Shown here: positions 36,338-44,351 of the stretch, piece by piece
How positions within the stretch are numbered: the stretch's first letter is position 1
Layout of the letters: every line of letters begins with the position of its first letter
DNA from: Natrinema salaciae
GTDB taxonomy: Archaea > Halobacteriota > Halobacteria > Halobacteriales > Natrialbaceae
Direction of reading: 5' to 3'
DNA length: 64,000 nt
NCBI RefSeq assembly: GCF_900110865.1
Contig: NZ_FOFD01000004.1
Location: forward strand, 571,378-635,377
Translations under genes and position numbers: made by a program
The notes under the pieces: model-generated
Told to the model about the DNA's origin: nothing
What the model saw: only the letters and a program-made list of their open reading frames with translations
The model's database searches: none

Positions 36338-36586
36338 TCAGGGCGTAGGTTCAGGGGTGGGAGTCGAACCACAGTTGACGTTCTTGTTCTTCTCCTCAAC
36401 CGTGTCTGCGGAGTCTGCCGGGACGGACCACGCTTCACCGCTCTGTTCGTTCACGCAAACTACCCTCTCCTCGTCGGTATCCGGCGCAGTCGGCGCAGCT
36501 GCGGCAAATCCAGCGAGAAGGCTGATCAAGAGCATACCGACGACGGCAACTTCTAACCAGCGTTCAAATGTCATACGTTGGGCCAT
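36338..36586 (-). CDS. Small exported protein of unknown function
   Basis: An 82-residue protein. Residues about 10-32 form a hydrophobic signal or anchor (VAVVGMLLISLLAGFAAAA). The remaining 50 residues are acidic, with two cysteines (VVCVNEQSG and NVNCGST) that could form a disulfide, and a threonine/proline tail (TPTPEPTP) suitable for O-glycosylation. It is located inside the glycan cluster on the same strand as the two transferases that follow. Not recognised as any family; a surface or substrate-like role is only suggested by position. Confidence 0.65.
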   Translation of the reverse strand: MAQRMTFERWLEVAVVGMLLISLLAGFAAAAPTAPDTDEERVVCVNEQSGEAWSVPADSADTVEEKNKNVNCGSTPTPEPTP

Positions 36587-36712
36587 TTTGATTCCTCGTC
36601 AGACGACACGCTCATAATAACTCGGTGTGCTGTCCTTGCTAGAGAGAGGATTGCAGCGTATATAAACAAATTTCAGTCTATTTGGAGTGATATCTACAAT
36701 TGACTTACTGCG

Positions 36713-39022
36713 TTATTCACCGTCGACGAGAGACTCTCGATCGACCTTGTAGATGGTAACGTGGTCATCCTCGTAGGCGGTCGAAATTCCCGGCCGTCGC
36801 TCGAATTCGACTACGTCGTAGCGCTCTCGCTCTTCCGGGCCGACGTAGATGTACTCCACGTCGTACTTCTCGAGGAGACGGGCCTGGACGGCCGGCTCCG
36901 CGGTATACATGAGTCTCACTTCGACGATGCGGACGACGTACGCTTCGGGATCACGATACCCGATCTGGTGTGCCCACCCGGCCACGGTCGGTACTCCAGT
37001 CAGCGACGACGGTGCATTTTCCCACCGATACCGTTCTAGACCGGGTGCGTCCACGATGGTGGGTTGCCCCTCTCGCTGATCGATCCACGTGATTGCGTCG
37101 GCCTCCTCCGGATGTTGCGTCTCGACGAACGCGAGCGCGTCGAGCGTGGGGTCGTCGGTCCGCGCGGGCGGTGAGTCCCTCGTGAAGTGCGTCCCGAGCG
37201 CCAGACCGCCGTACAGTGAGAGCGTAAGGAGTAATCCGACGACGGCGACCGGCGCTAGTTTCCCCCGAAGAGGGACACCCTCCCACGAGCGGCGATGGAC
37301 AAGCGAGGGAGGGATGAATCCTGAGAGGATGACGCCGGCGGCGAGACTCCAGAGGATCCACGTCTGAAAGTACGTCTTGAAGACGGTGTTGATCCGGCCG
37401 GGGCCGGCACCGTCCTGGAGGTACACGAATTCGACGAGGAGTATCAGGCCCGCACCAGCAACGAAGAGGACTCCCTCGTAGTCGACGTTGTCCGTCTCCC
37501 ACTGTAAGAGCGCCGCGATCGCGAGGAGCGGACCGACCAGAACGAGTACGCCGACGTTCGCGAACCAACCGACCCCCATCAGGAGGGCGAACAAGACGAG
37601 GAGGCGACGGGTTCCCTCTGGGTCAAGAAAGGGTCTAACGCGAGGTAGAAAATAGAGCGCGAAAATAAGCAGAAATGCACCCTGAACGAGAAGAAATTCG
37701 CCGATCAGACTTCGTTCGGGAAGGAATCCAATCGGGCGCGAACTCGCCGTCTGAATGACGAACGGCAGGACCGACGCCAAACTGCTCAGCCCGATCGCCG
37801 ACGTGACGATGGCACCCAGTGCGAACTTGTTTCCTGCACTTATGAGTGGCCGCGTTATCCCGCCATTCGCGTCAGTAGCCTTGGTTGCGGTCCGAATTCG
37901 CTGCGGAAGAAGAGTAAACGGGTGCGCCGGAGCGAACAGGAGTGTTACGAACACTAGTCCGCAAGCCGTTGGAAAGCTCCACGTATCGATCAGCATCGTT
38001 ACTCCGATTACTGGAACGGTACTCCCGAGGAGCAGCCACCGTCGCTGACGGGCGGAAACGGGGGTCTGGTAGTATGCGAGGAGAAGTGCAACAGTGAGAA
38101 CGAGAAATGGGGTACTCGTAAGATATGCGTGCAAATCACCGTGAACGAAACCATAGAGCGGGAATTCGTTGATCGTATCGCCGATCACGCGCGTCGGGGG
38201 GCCTATGTCAAATGGATAGAGCGTCGGGACGATGTTCGGATCCACACCGAAGAAGTCGATAAGTCGGTCGGAAGGCGTGTCCGGAAGTAGCCGCAACAGC
38301 AGACCTACGGGTGTGTAGAGATTACTTGCGAAACCGACGAAGAACGCAGCAAAAACACCTGCTGTACGTGGCGGAACCCCACGGGTGTCGGCGATCGCTC
38401 GTGCAACACCATATGCACTCGTCACGAGCATTGCATAGAAGCCGGCGAGAGCGAGATTGTACGAGTACCGTCCTGGCGTTCCGGTGAGCCTCGAAAGGAG
38501 GGCTGTGATCAGATGCCCACCGTAGTAATACTGAATCGGTTCACCGGCGAACCACATGTCTTCGGGTGGAAGTTGCTCCGACCGTAGCAACGATTGCAAA
38601 ATTCCGAAGTCGAGAAACGCTTCTCCTCCTTGCGGAGTCACTGCCGGATCGACTGCTCGTATTGCGATTAAAAAGCTGAACGCGACCGTGAACACCAGCA
38701 GCGATTCGATATATGACCGCCAATCGAGCATGGGTCTCTGTCCACGCCGAACCGCGACAGCGATTACGAGACCGAGTCCGAGGAGTCCACCACCCAGTGC
38801 CATATTGCTGAAAGTGATCTGTCCGATCCAGAATGCGAGTAGTGTGAAGATCACGAGCGAAAGCGGGAGAGCGACGGTCAGTCCTCGGTCGGGAAAGTGC
38901 GGAAGCAACCAAGCAGCTAGTGGTGCTCCCAGAAGCGTCAATAATTGAAAAGCCGCCAACCAGAGAATCACTAACCCCCATTCCATCACTCTTGTGTAGG
39001 ATGATTGTAACAATAGATTCAT
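36713..39022 (-). CDS. DUF2298 (Chlor_Arch_YYY) giant membrane protein
   Basis: A 769-residue protein with about eighteen predicted membrane helices. The name-giving YYY motif occurs in MWFAGEPIQYYYGGHL near residue 161, preceded by GGEAFLDFGILQSLLRSEQLPPED, typical of this chlorobi/archaeal family. The soluble C-terminus (about 625-769) includes DAITWIDQREGQPTIVDAPG and EYIYVGPEERERY, similar in shape to the end of the GT39-like protein. DUF2298 proteins are presumed lipid-linked glycosyltransferases but not biochemically characterised to my knowledge. A start at Met13 (38986) gives a more typical N-terminus. Part of the surface-glycan cluster. Confidence 0.88.
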   Translation of the reverse strand: MNLLLQSSYTRVMEWGLVILWLAAFQLLTLLGAPLAAWLLPHFPDRGLTVALPLSLVIFTLLAFWIGQITFSNMALGGGLLGLGLVIAVAVRRGQRPMLDWRSYIESLLVFTVAFSFLIAIRAVDPAVTPQGGEAFLDFGILQSLLRSEQLPPEDMWFAGEPIQYYYGGHLITALLSRLTGTPGRYSYNLALAGFYAMLVTSAYGVARAIADTRGVPPRTAGVFAAFFVGFASNLYTPVGLLLRLLPDTPSDRLIDFFGVDPNIVPTLYPFDIGPPTRVIGDTINEFPLYGFVHGDLHAYLTSTPFLVLTVALLLAYYQTPVSARQRRWLLLGSTVPVIGVTMLIDTWSFPTACGLVFVTLLFAPAHPFTLLPQRIRTATKATDANGGITRPLISAGNKFALGAIVTSAIGLSSLASVLPFVIQTASSRPIGFLPERSLIGEFLLVQGAFLLIFALYFLPRVRPFLDPEGTRRLLVLFALLMGVGWFANVGVLVLVGPLLAIAALLQWETDNVDYEGVLFVAGAGLILLVEFVYLQDGAGPGRINTVFKTYFQTWILWSLAAGVILSGFIPPSLVHRRSWEGVPLRGKLAPVAVVGLLLTLSLYGGLALGTHFTRDSPPARTDDPTLDALAFVETQHPEEADAITWIDQREGQPTIVDAPGLERYRWENAPSSLTGVPTVAGWAHQIGYRDPEAYVVRIVEVRLMYTAEPAVQARLLEKYDVEYIYVGPEERERYDVVEFERRPGISTAYEDDHVTIYKVDRESLVDGE

Positions 39023-39224
39023 CGGAAAAAATCCCTCCTTTCCTTCGCTGTGTCTTATAGTAGATCACCAACACCCAATTGTACTGAGTACGGAAGAAAC
39101 GGTAACAGCTATTCGTGGAACTCGAACGGCCACAGTAATAATAGAAACCCGGTAGATCGAGCGTTGGTGCGCAGCAGCATTCAAACCGGCCGCAAAACCG
39201 TAGACGATCTTGGAAGCAGGGCAC

Positions 39225-39889
39225 GCGGTAGGATTCTTCTGGGCTGAATTCGCAGACATCCTCCAGAGGACAGTCCTCACAACGTGGATTCGTCGCCGTA
39301 CAGACCTCAGCACCGAAATCGATGAGCGCGTGAATGTAATCGCTGCTTCGTCCCGAGGGCAGCAGTTCTTCGGCTAATTCTCAGTTCTCGCTCGCCTCTG
39401 GTTTATCACCGCAGTCGAGACCGAAAACGCGTGAGAGAATTCGAGCTACGTTCGTATCGACGGCGGCGACGTCCTTCTTGAACGCATGGGCGAGAACCGA
39501 GGTAGCGGTGTATTCTCCGACGCCCTGTAGTTCGAGTAGTTCCGACCGAGTATCGGAACAGTACTATTGTGGTCCTCGACGAGCTGTTCAGACGTCTCTC
39601 GGAAGTACCGAGTGCGCTTCCGTAGCCCGAGCGATTCGATATCGTCCGCAAGTTCCTCTTGGGGAGTATCGAGTATCGGTTCCGGTTTCGGATACTTCTG
39701 GACGAGATCACCGTAGACATCCAACACTTGGCCTGCTGAGGTTTGCTGGAGCATGAATTCAGCGACGAGCATATTGAACGGTGTAGCATCGTCCGAACGC
39801 CAAGGAAGGTCGTGTCGCCCTCGTTCTTCGTACCAGGTGAGTAGATTTTCGACGAAGAAAGCGGACCGGTCTGATGAAGGTATAGACAC
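39225..39889 (-). pseudogene. Broken MIG-type mismatch DNA glycosylase (HhH-GPD, [4Fe-4S])
   Basis: The minus strand encodes a helix-hairpin-helix glycosylase in two frames. The first frame covers TWYEERGRHDLPWR, AEFMLQQTSAGQV and ADDIESLGLRKR; the AG-V form and the GL-(x)-R block resemble the archaeal thymine-DNA mismatch glycosylase MIG more than MutY. Near 39555 one base is missing from a CCGGAT-like site; the other frame then reads ELLELQGVGEYTA (the HhH), DTNVARILSRVF with the catalytic Asp, then a TGA at 39381-39383 where WELAEELLP is expected, a TGG-to-TGA change. The cluster Cys pattern C-x6-C-x2-C-x5-C is intact, but no natural stop follows. Two independent lesions make it a dead gene. 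Confidence 0.75.
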
Positions 39890-39930
39890 CTCTGGTCCTA
39901 CTTTCCCATTTAGAGATTAGGACGCCGATG

Positions 39931-40422
39931 TCACTCCTCAAAAGGATACCAATCGCAGTCATAAGGCGAATCCTCGCCTTGTCCTCCAACTGAGAGCGTA
40001 ACAAAGACACCAAAATCGTATTCTAATTCCTCTACATAAGCCGTGAGCTTCTCACGGTCGTACTCGCCTGAACTCCCCGATTTCTTTGTTTCAATCACTA
40101 GAAGATTCTCATAGTGTTCTCCCCGTTTGTGAACGATGACATCCGGATAGACCGTCTTAGCATCGAGGTCTTCCGGGTCGACGTCATCAGAGATTTTACT
40201 CTTGAGGTACTCCATCGGGATAGCTTTGCTCACGTCGTCCTCGCCGACTCGATTATACTCTACATCAACATCCCATTCCTCGTCTACTTCCTCGCGGAGA
40301 TAGACGGCCAGTTTATGAGTTATACTCCTCTCGTTGACATCGTACTCCAGTAGGTCGGCATCCTCTTCAGCGACTCTCTCAAGCGCATCGGAGACCACCT
40401 GTCGGACCTCTTCTTCGTTCAT
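39931..40422 (-). CDS. PD-(D/E)XK-like nuclease-fold protein
   Basis: A 163-residue acidic protein. Residues about 1-45 are helical (EEEVRQVVSDALERVAEEDADLLEYD). The later part has VYPDVIVHKRGEHYENLLVIETKKS near 90-115; an Asp, a spacer of about 15 residues, then E-x-K, the active-site pattern of PD-(D/E)XK nucleases. The C-terminal YDREKLTAYVEELEYDFGVFVTLS also fits this fold. It stands 41 bases upstream of the broken mismatch glycosylase on the same strand. In archaea MIG-type glycosylases accompany cytosine-methylating restriction systems, so this could be a restriction-associated protein. No methyltransferase gene is seen here. Confidence 0.7.
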   Translation of the reverse strand: MNEEEVRQVVSDALERVAEEDADLLEYDVNERSITHKLAVYLREEVDEEWDVDVEYNRVGEDDVSKAIPMEYLKSKISDDVDPEDLDAKTVYPDVIVHKRGEHYENLLVIETKKSGSSGEYDREKLTAYVEELEYDFGVFVTLSVGGQGEDSPYDCDWYPFEE

Positions 40423-40437
40423 GTGCTGGTGAATGGG

Positions 40438-40557
40438 TTATGCGTGAAAATTTTTCTTTTCGCAATTTCGACAGGTATCCCATTGTCCCGTCTTCACTTT
40501 CTGCTTTTCACCGTACTCTGAGCACTCACGCCAAACTGAGCGATTTCCGTAGGACAT
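40438..40557 (-). CDS. Possible 39-residue micro-protein with Cys pair
   Basis: A short frame from ATG at 40557 to TAA at 40438. The sequence contains WRECSEYGEKQKV, then GQWDTCRNCEKKNF, giving C-x(15)-C-x2-C, which looks like part of a small zinc finger. It ends 15 bases before the nuclease-like gene's start on the same strand and might be its leader or co-transcribed partner. Too short for statistical support; a fragment of a larger zinc protein is also possible. Confidence 0.35.
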   Translation of the reverse strand: MSYGNRSVWRECSEYGEKQKVKTGQWDTCRNCEKKNFHA

Positions 40558-40684
40558 ACCCTCACTAACAGAATCCTATGGTAAATCTCTGACTCATAAT
40601 TCGAGCGTCCACCTTCTGAACTACTTTCACCCCGGTTGGATGACCTTCTTGACAGTCGGTTTCAAAGTATGGACCACACTCAAT

Positions 40685-40978
40685 ATGAGCGAGATTATCT
40701 GTAAAGCGATCCGGGAGCAGAAAGTTCTCGAATTCACCTACGACGGGCATCATCGAAAGGTCGAACCTTACTGTCACGGCCAAAGCAAGAAGGGCAAAGA
40801 GTCACTTCGAGGCTACCAAATCGCAGGAGGGAGCAACTCGCGACGAGTTCCATTCTGGCGTCTCTTTACCGTAGCGAAGATGGGGAACCTAACGCTGACA
40901 GACGAGACGTTCAACGGGAACCGGCCCCACTACAACCCGAACGACAAGGACCTATCCCCGATTCACTGCAACATCTAA
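40685..40978 (+). CDS. WYL-like domain protein
   Basis: A 97-residue protein starting at the ATG at 40685. It resembles an isolated WYL domain: ICKAIREQKVLEFTYDGHHRKVEPYCHG at residues 4-31, LRGYQIAGGSNSRRVPFWRLFTVAKMGNLTLTDETF at 40-76. WYL domains bind nucleic acid or nucleotide ligands and commonly regulate phage-defence and CRISPR loci. There is no helix-turn-helix part, so it may act as a ligand sensor for another protein. The next gene starts two bases after its stop, so the two are co-translated. Confidence 0.75.
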   Translation: MSEIICKAIREQKVLEFTYDGHHRKVEPYCHGQSKKGKESLRGYQIAGGSNSRRVPFWRLFTVAKMGNLTLTDETFNGNRPHYNPNDKDLSPIHCNI

Positions 40979-40980
40979 CG

Positions 40981-41334
40981 ATGGACAAGGAACGTGCGAA
41001 AGAACTGATGCTCGAAGAACGAGAAGGCGACGAGGGATTCAAAGACTCGATTGTCGTCCTCGAGATGGACCTCATTGAGGACGACGCGGGCATCATCCGA
41101 GGTGAGCTGATAATCGAAGGCGAAGTTGATACTACCGGGAGTCTCCTCGTACCGGTCAACGAGCCGAAGCCGGAGAGTTGGCGAGACCTCGACGTCGGAG
41201 AGACGAAAGCGTACGGCCTCCGAGTTGATTCTCGGAAGGAGACGCTGCGGGAGAAGATGAGTTCCATCTTCAGTCGCAGTTTAGAGGAAGGACGCGTGCA
41301 AGATTTCGTCCCAGGAACGCCACCAAGGACGTAG
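40981..41334 (+). CDS. Hypothetical protein paired with the WYL-like gene
   Basis: A 117-residue acidic cytoplasmic protein of no recognised family. It starts with a helix (MDKERAKELMLEEREG), followed by a predicted beta-rich centre (IVVLEMDLIEDDAGIIRGELIIEGEVDTTGS), a proline-rich turn (EPKPESW) and a C-terminal basic-acidic helix (SRKETLREKMSSIFSRSLEEG). No catalytic or metal motif visible. Its start follows the WYL-like stop by two bases. Function unknown; probably acts with the WYL protein. Confidence 0.7.
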   Translation: MDKERAKELMLEEREGDEGFKDSIVVLEMDLIEDDAGIIRGELIIEGEVDTTGSLLVPVNEPKPESWRDLDVGETKAYGLRVDSRKETLREKMSSIFSRSLEEGRVQDFVPGTPPRT

Positions 41335-41374
41335 AGGCCTTCTCTTCCACTCAGGTAAGATATCGACGGATATG

Positions 41375-42469
41375 CTAGTACTGGTGTTCGAAGCTCAACT
41401 CAGCGTGCTCATAGGAGTACGATTTGATACCGGACTCTTCACAGTGAGAGCTAAGCTCTGCCGGAGGGACATATACTTGCTTTTCCGATTCCTCATCGAA
41501 ATGGTGAAGGAACGCGATAGAGACATTTCGGTCCACCTCGCTGACATCGACGACTACCGCTAAATCTGGGTCGTCGTAGTCGGGCTTGATGACGTAGTCG
41601 CCCGGTGTGAATGGGTTCTCCGCAAACTCCAGATTTGTGTGCTTGTAGGTGTAGAGCTTGATATCTTGGTCGTCGCAGTAGGATGCAAGCTTCGCCGGGT
41701 GGATTTCGCGCCAGTTCCCGGGACCCTCATCGAGCATATTCGGGAACGCGACATTGACTGCCTCACCGTCCATCTCCTGCCCGTAGGCGGTGGTATTTTT
41801 CTCGGGTGGCAAGACCTCTACGACCACCGCGACTGACGCATCATCATCGCCTTTCTTCACAACACGGTCGCCAGGTGAGAAGGGGTTCTCGGGTTTCTGG
41901 TTGAGGTGGGCTGTGTTCGGCCCGAGGTCGTGCAGTTCATTCATTGGACGAGAAGCCAAGTGTGCGATCTTCTCAGGTTCCTCACCGGAGTAAGCTTCCT
42001 GAGTCTTCACCTTCGACTTGAGCGTTTCAGTCCGTTCCCACCCGAGGAGGATGAGTGCATCTTCGTTATCTCGATGCCATACCATCACGATGACATCATC
42101 ATCCGGGTCGTTCTCGAGGAGGTTCGCAGGGCGAAAGGCGGAGACGTCACGGGAGGTTTTCACGTCTATCTCATATCCAAACACCTCGAAGTCGTGTCCG
42201 GAGAAACTCTCTGGATTGCACCGACGGATGGCCTCCTCATTTTGCCATTCCCACATCTCGACGGGAAGATATTCGCGACAGAACTGTTCAAAGGCGAGTT
42301 CACCGAGATTCCCGATGCGCTTGACGTCAAGATTGTCAGCACCTTGGATGACCGCCTGATGATGGGCTCGCTCTCTGTCGATTTCGTCCGGCGTATACAG
42401 ATACATGATATCCAGATTATCTGATTTTATAATATATCTTTCCATTAGGTTGATGTCAAGGGTGACCAA
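41375..42469 (-). CDS. Nuclease-like protein with two copies of a novel repeat domain
   Basis: A 364-residue protein. Residues about 45-130 resemble a restriction-endonuclease fold: NLGELAFEQFCREYLP (helix with Glu), then GHDFEVFGYEIDVKTSRD with D-(x10)-DVK, and DVIVMVWH, a typical core strand. After a linker, two related units of about 80-88 residues occupy about 195-282 and 283-362. Each starts ENPF-(S/T)-PGD-x-V, continues with DDxxxAVVV-(E/D)-V, a central AF strand with DE, then PA-(K/E)-L-(A/S)-S-x-C and IK-x-Y-(T/S)-Y-x-H. The repeat was not recognised. A start at Met9 or Met22 is also possible. Candidate defence protein. Confidence 0.7.
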   Translation of the reverse strand: MVTLDINLMERYIIKSDNLDIMYLYTPDEIDRERAHHQAVIQGADNLDVKRIGNLGELAFEQFCREYLPVEMWEWQNEEAIRRCNPESFSGHDFEVFGYEIDVKTSRDVSAFRPANLLENDPDDDVIVMVWHRDNEDALILLGWERTETLKSKVKTQEAYSGEEPEKIAHLASRPMNELHDLGPNTAHLNQKPENPFSPGDRVVKKGDDDASVAVVVEVLPPEKNTTAYGQEMDGEAVNVAFPNMLDEGPGNWREIHPAKLASYCDDQDIKLYTYKHTNLEFAENPFTPGDYVIKPDYDDPDLAVVVDVSEVDRNVSIAFLHHFDEESEKQVYVPPAELSSHCEESGIKSYSYEHAELSFEHQY

Positions 42470-42898
42470 CCGAGGTACAACCGGTGGTCAGAACGCTGGT
42501 TCCTTCTGAAGCGTACTCTGTAGTAGAATACTCCCTGACGAAAGAAATCTTCAACGCCATAATCATCACCTCTACGTCTCACCCGAATCTTTCCACTCGT
42601 TCTCGAACCTGCTCAATTTCGTTAAACGTGCACTCGTAGGAGGGAATCTATGTACTCGAGGCCCGCCCGACGGCGAGCGCATTCAGATTTAGGCTTTGTC
42701 CTCTCCTGCCCGAGTTGTTTGTTTTTTGATTGGTGAAACAAAGGGTCGGTAATAGTTGGGCCTCGGCACTCATAGGGCTCGTCACGACCGGATGCCGAGT
42801 CCGGCTCGGAGCGGGTGCGTCGTCATCGGCCACGCGAGGATACGGCAGTCGCTCCAAAGACGGTTTGGATTCCCGGGAGAACGACGCCGCGCGCCGGC
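42470..42898. other. Intergenic region at the right island border
   Basis: A stretch of 429 bases containing the right copy of the 16-bp direct repeat (42759-42774) and T-rich tracts near 42715-42730. No gene was recognised. GC content rises sharply after about 42750, marking the return to core-like composition. Confidence 0.5.
42759..42774 (+). repeat. 16-bp direct repeat, right copy
   Basis: GGCCTCGGCACTCATA, identical to and in the same orientation as 29629-29644. Confidence 0.5.
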
Positions 42899-43117
42899 TT
42901 AGGCCGCTTCGTCCGGTGTCTCGTTCGCGAACGCCGCGTTCCACTCGTCGATCAGGTTCTCGAGTCGCGTCGCGTTCCGGTGGGAGAACGTCCGCGGGGC
43001 GCGGTCGGTGGCCGTCCGCGGGGTGGCGGCACTCGAGCGGGGTCGGTGCGTGTGGGGTGTGGTTCGGTCGGGCGTCGGTTCGGTCTCGGTCGGTGGCTGC
43101 GGTTGGTGTGTGCTCAT
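42899..43117 (-). CDS. Small hypothetical protein
   Basis: A 72-residue frame. The first 45 residues are rich in Thr, Pro, Arg and His (STHQPQPPTETEPTPDRT) and look disordered. The last 27 residues (SHRNATRLENLIDEWNAAFAN) form a credible amphipathic helix with haloarchaeal acidic character. Disordered-linker-plus-helix proteins are often regulatory, but no family is recognised. Composition of the linker makes it uncertain whether this is a gene. Confidence 0.4.
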   Translation of the reverse strand: MSTHQPQPPTETEPTPDRTTPHTHRPRSSAATPRTATDRAPRTFSHRNATRLENLIDEWNAAFANETPDEAA

Positions 43118-43414
43118 GTCGGTCGGGTGGTGGATATCGTCGAAAATCGGTACTCGTCGTCGGCAACGAACTCAGGCTACTACGTGTACGACCGACATCT
43201 GTACTCACCCCTATTCGCCCCTCCATTATAAAAGTTCATGATAGATATGGGCTCTGTTGGATGGTGTCTGAAACCAAGTACCGTGGTTATAGATAGCACG
43301 ATTCCCTGCGGATACGGACCGGAATGAACCCGCGTTCCGCGGGCGGCACCCGTCGTCACCGGTTGCGACTCCGATAGTTTGAGAAGCCGTCGCCGAGTCT
43401 CCCCGAGCAATACG

Positions 43415-44104
43415 ATGGCCAGCGACGAACGGGGCGGTGGCGACCGCGGGCCGGATGTCAGCTTCGTGGTGCCGGCACGAAACGAGGCCGACTACCTCCG
43501 GGGAGCCGTGGCGAGCCTCGCCGCCCTGGACACGGACTACGAGTACGAGGTGATCGTCGTCGACGGCGGCTCGAGCGACGACACGCCGGCGGTCGCCCGC
43601 GAGTACGGCGCGACCGTCGTCGACGAGGGCGGCTCGAGCATCGGCGCGGCGCGGAATCTCGGCGCCAACCGCGCGGCCGGGGAGTGGCTGGCCTTCGTCG
43701 ATGCGGACACGCGAGTGCGGGCGAACTACCTCACCGAGTTGCTCGGCTTCGCCGAAGCGAACGGGCTCGCGGCCGCGAGTTCGCGCTGTCGGATCACCGG
43801 TCCCCGACGAGCCGCGCTGATGGCGGTGACGATCAATCAGGTCTTTTCGCGGCTCGAGCGACCGATCATGCCGGGGTTCAACTGTCTGGTCCACCGCGAG
43901 GCGTTCGACGCGGTCGGTGGCTTTCCCGACGTGCCGAACGAGGACACGGCGTTCAGTCGGCGGCTCGCTCGCCGTTACCCGACGGCGTACTGCCCGACCG
44001 TGCTGGTCGAGAGTTCGGGCCGGCGGATCGCAGACGACGGGCTGACGGGGACGCTGTGGCACTACCTGCGGCTGGACCTCGAGCGACTTCGGGCGGAGTA
44101 CTGA
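43415..44104 (+). CDS. GT2 family glycosyltransferase
   Basis: A 229-residue GT-A glycosyltransferase. It has VSFVVPARNEADYLRGAVASL near residues 14-34, IVVDGGSSDDTP near 46, EGGSSIGAARNLG near 72 and the metal-binding DADTRV near 96. Near 165, FPDVPNEDTAFSRRLAR holds the catalytic ED motif of inverting GT2 enzymes. No membrane helix. Unlike the two dolichyl-phosphate sugar synthases in the island, it belongs to a different GT2 branch and has core-like GC content. The ATG at 43415 is preferred to an upstream in-frame codon, which would add only Arg/Ser-rich residues. Substrate unknown. Confidence 0.87.
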   Translation: MASDERGGGDRGPDVSFVVPARNEADYLRGAVASLAALDTDYEYEVIVVDGGSSDDTPAVAREYGATVVDEGGSSIGAARNLGANRAAGEWLAFVDADTRVRANYLTELLGFAEANGLAAASSRCRITGPRRAALMAVTINQVFSRLERPIMPGFNCLVHREAFDAVGGFPDVPNEDTAFSRRLARRYPTAYCPTVLVESSGRRIADDGLTGTLWHYLRLDLERLRAEY

Positions 44105-44115
44105 AGACCCCCGAC

Positions 44116-44313
44116 TCACGGCCCGTTTCTCGGGCCCGCGGCCGAACCGACGAGACGGTCGACGCCGTCCACGCCGACCCGTTCGAGCGCCCGCGGACTC
44201 TCGAGTCCCGTCACGGACCCGTCGCTGACGGAGACGGCGACGATTTCGCCCACGGCAGTAGCTGCCGATATGGCAACCCACAATGGGATCGACGGCCACA
44301 CCGGCACCGTCAT
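44116..44313 (-). CDS. Possible small membrane protein
   Basis: A 65-codon frame with one hydrophobic segment (PLWVAISAATAVGEIVAVSV, residues about 10-29) and a mildly acidic C-terminus. It is divergent from the flavin-binding protein gene. No family recognised; it may be spurious. Confidence 0.25.
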   Translation of the reverse strand: MTVPVWPSIPLWVAISAATAVGEIVAVSVSDGSVTGLESPRALERVGVDGVDRLVGSAAGPRNGP

Positions 44314-44351
44314 GGCGACCGCTTTTTTCGGTGCGCGTCGCCGGAACGTCC

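Noticed and set aside
42648-43226. 192-codon minus-strand frame
   Set aside because: Arg/Thr/Pro-rich composition typical of out-of-frame translation of GC-rich DNA; the 72-codon frame within the same stretch is somewhat better.
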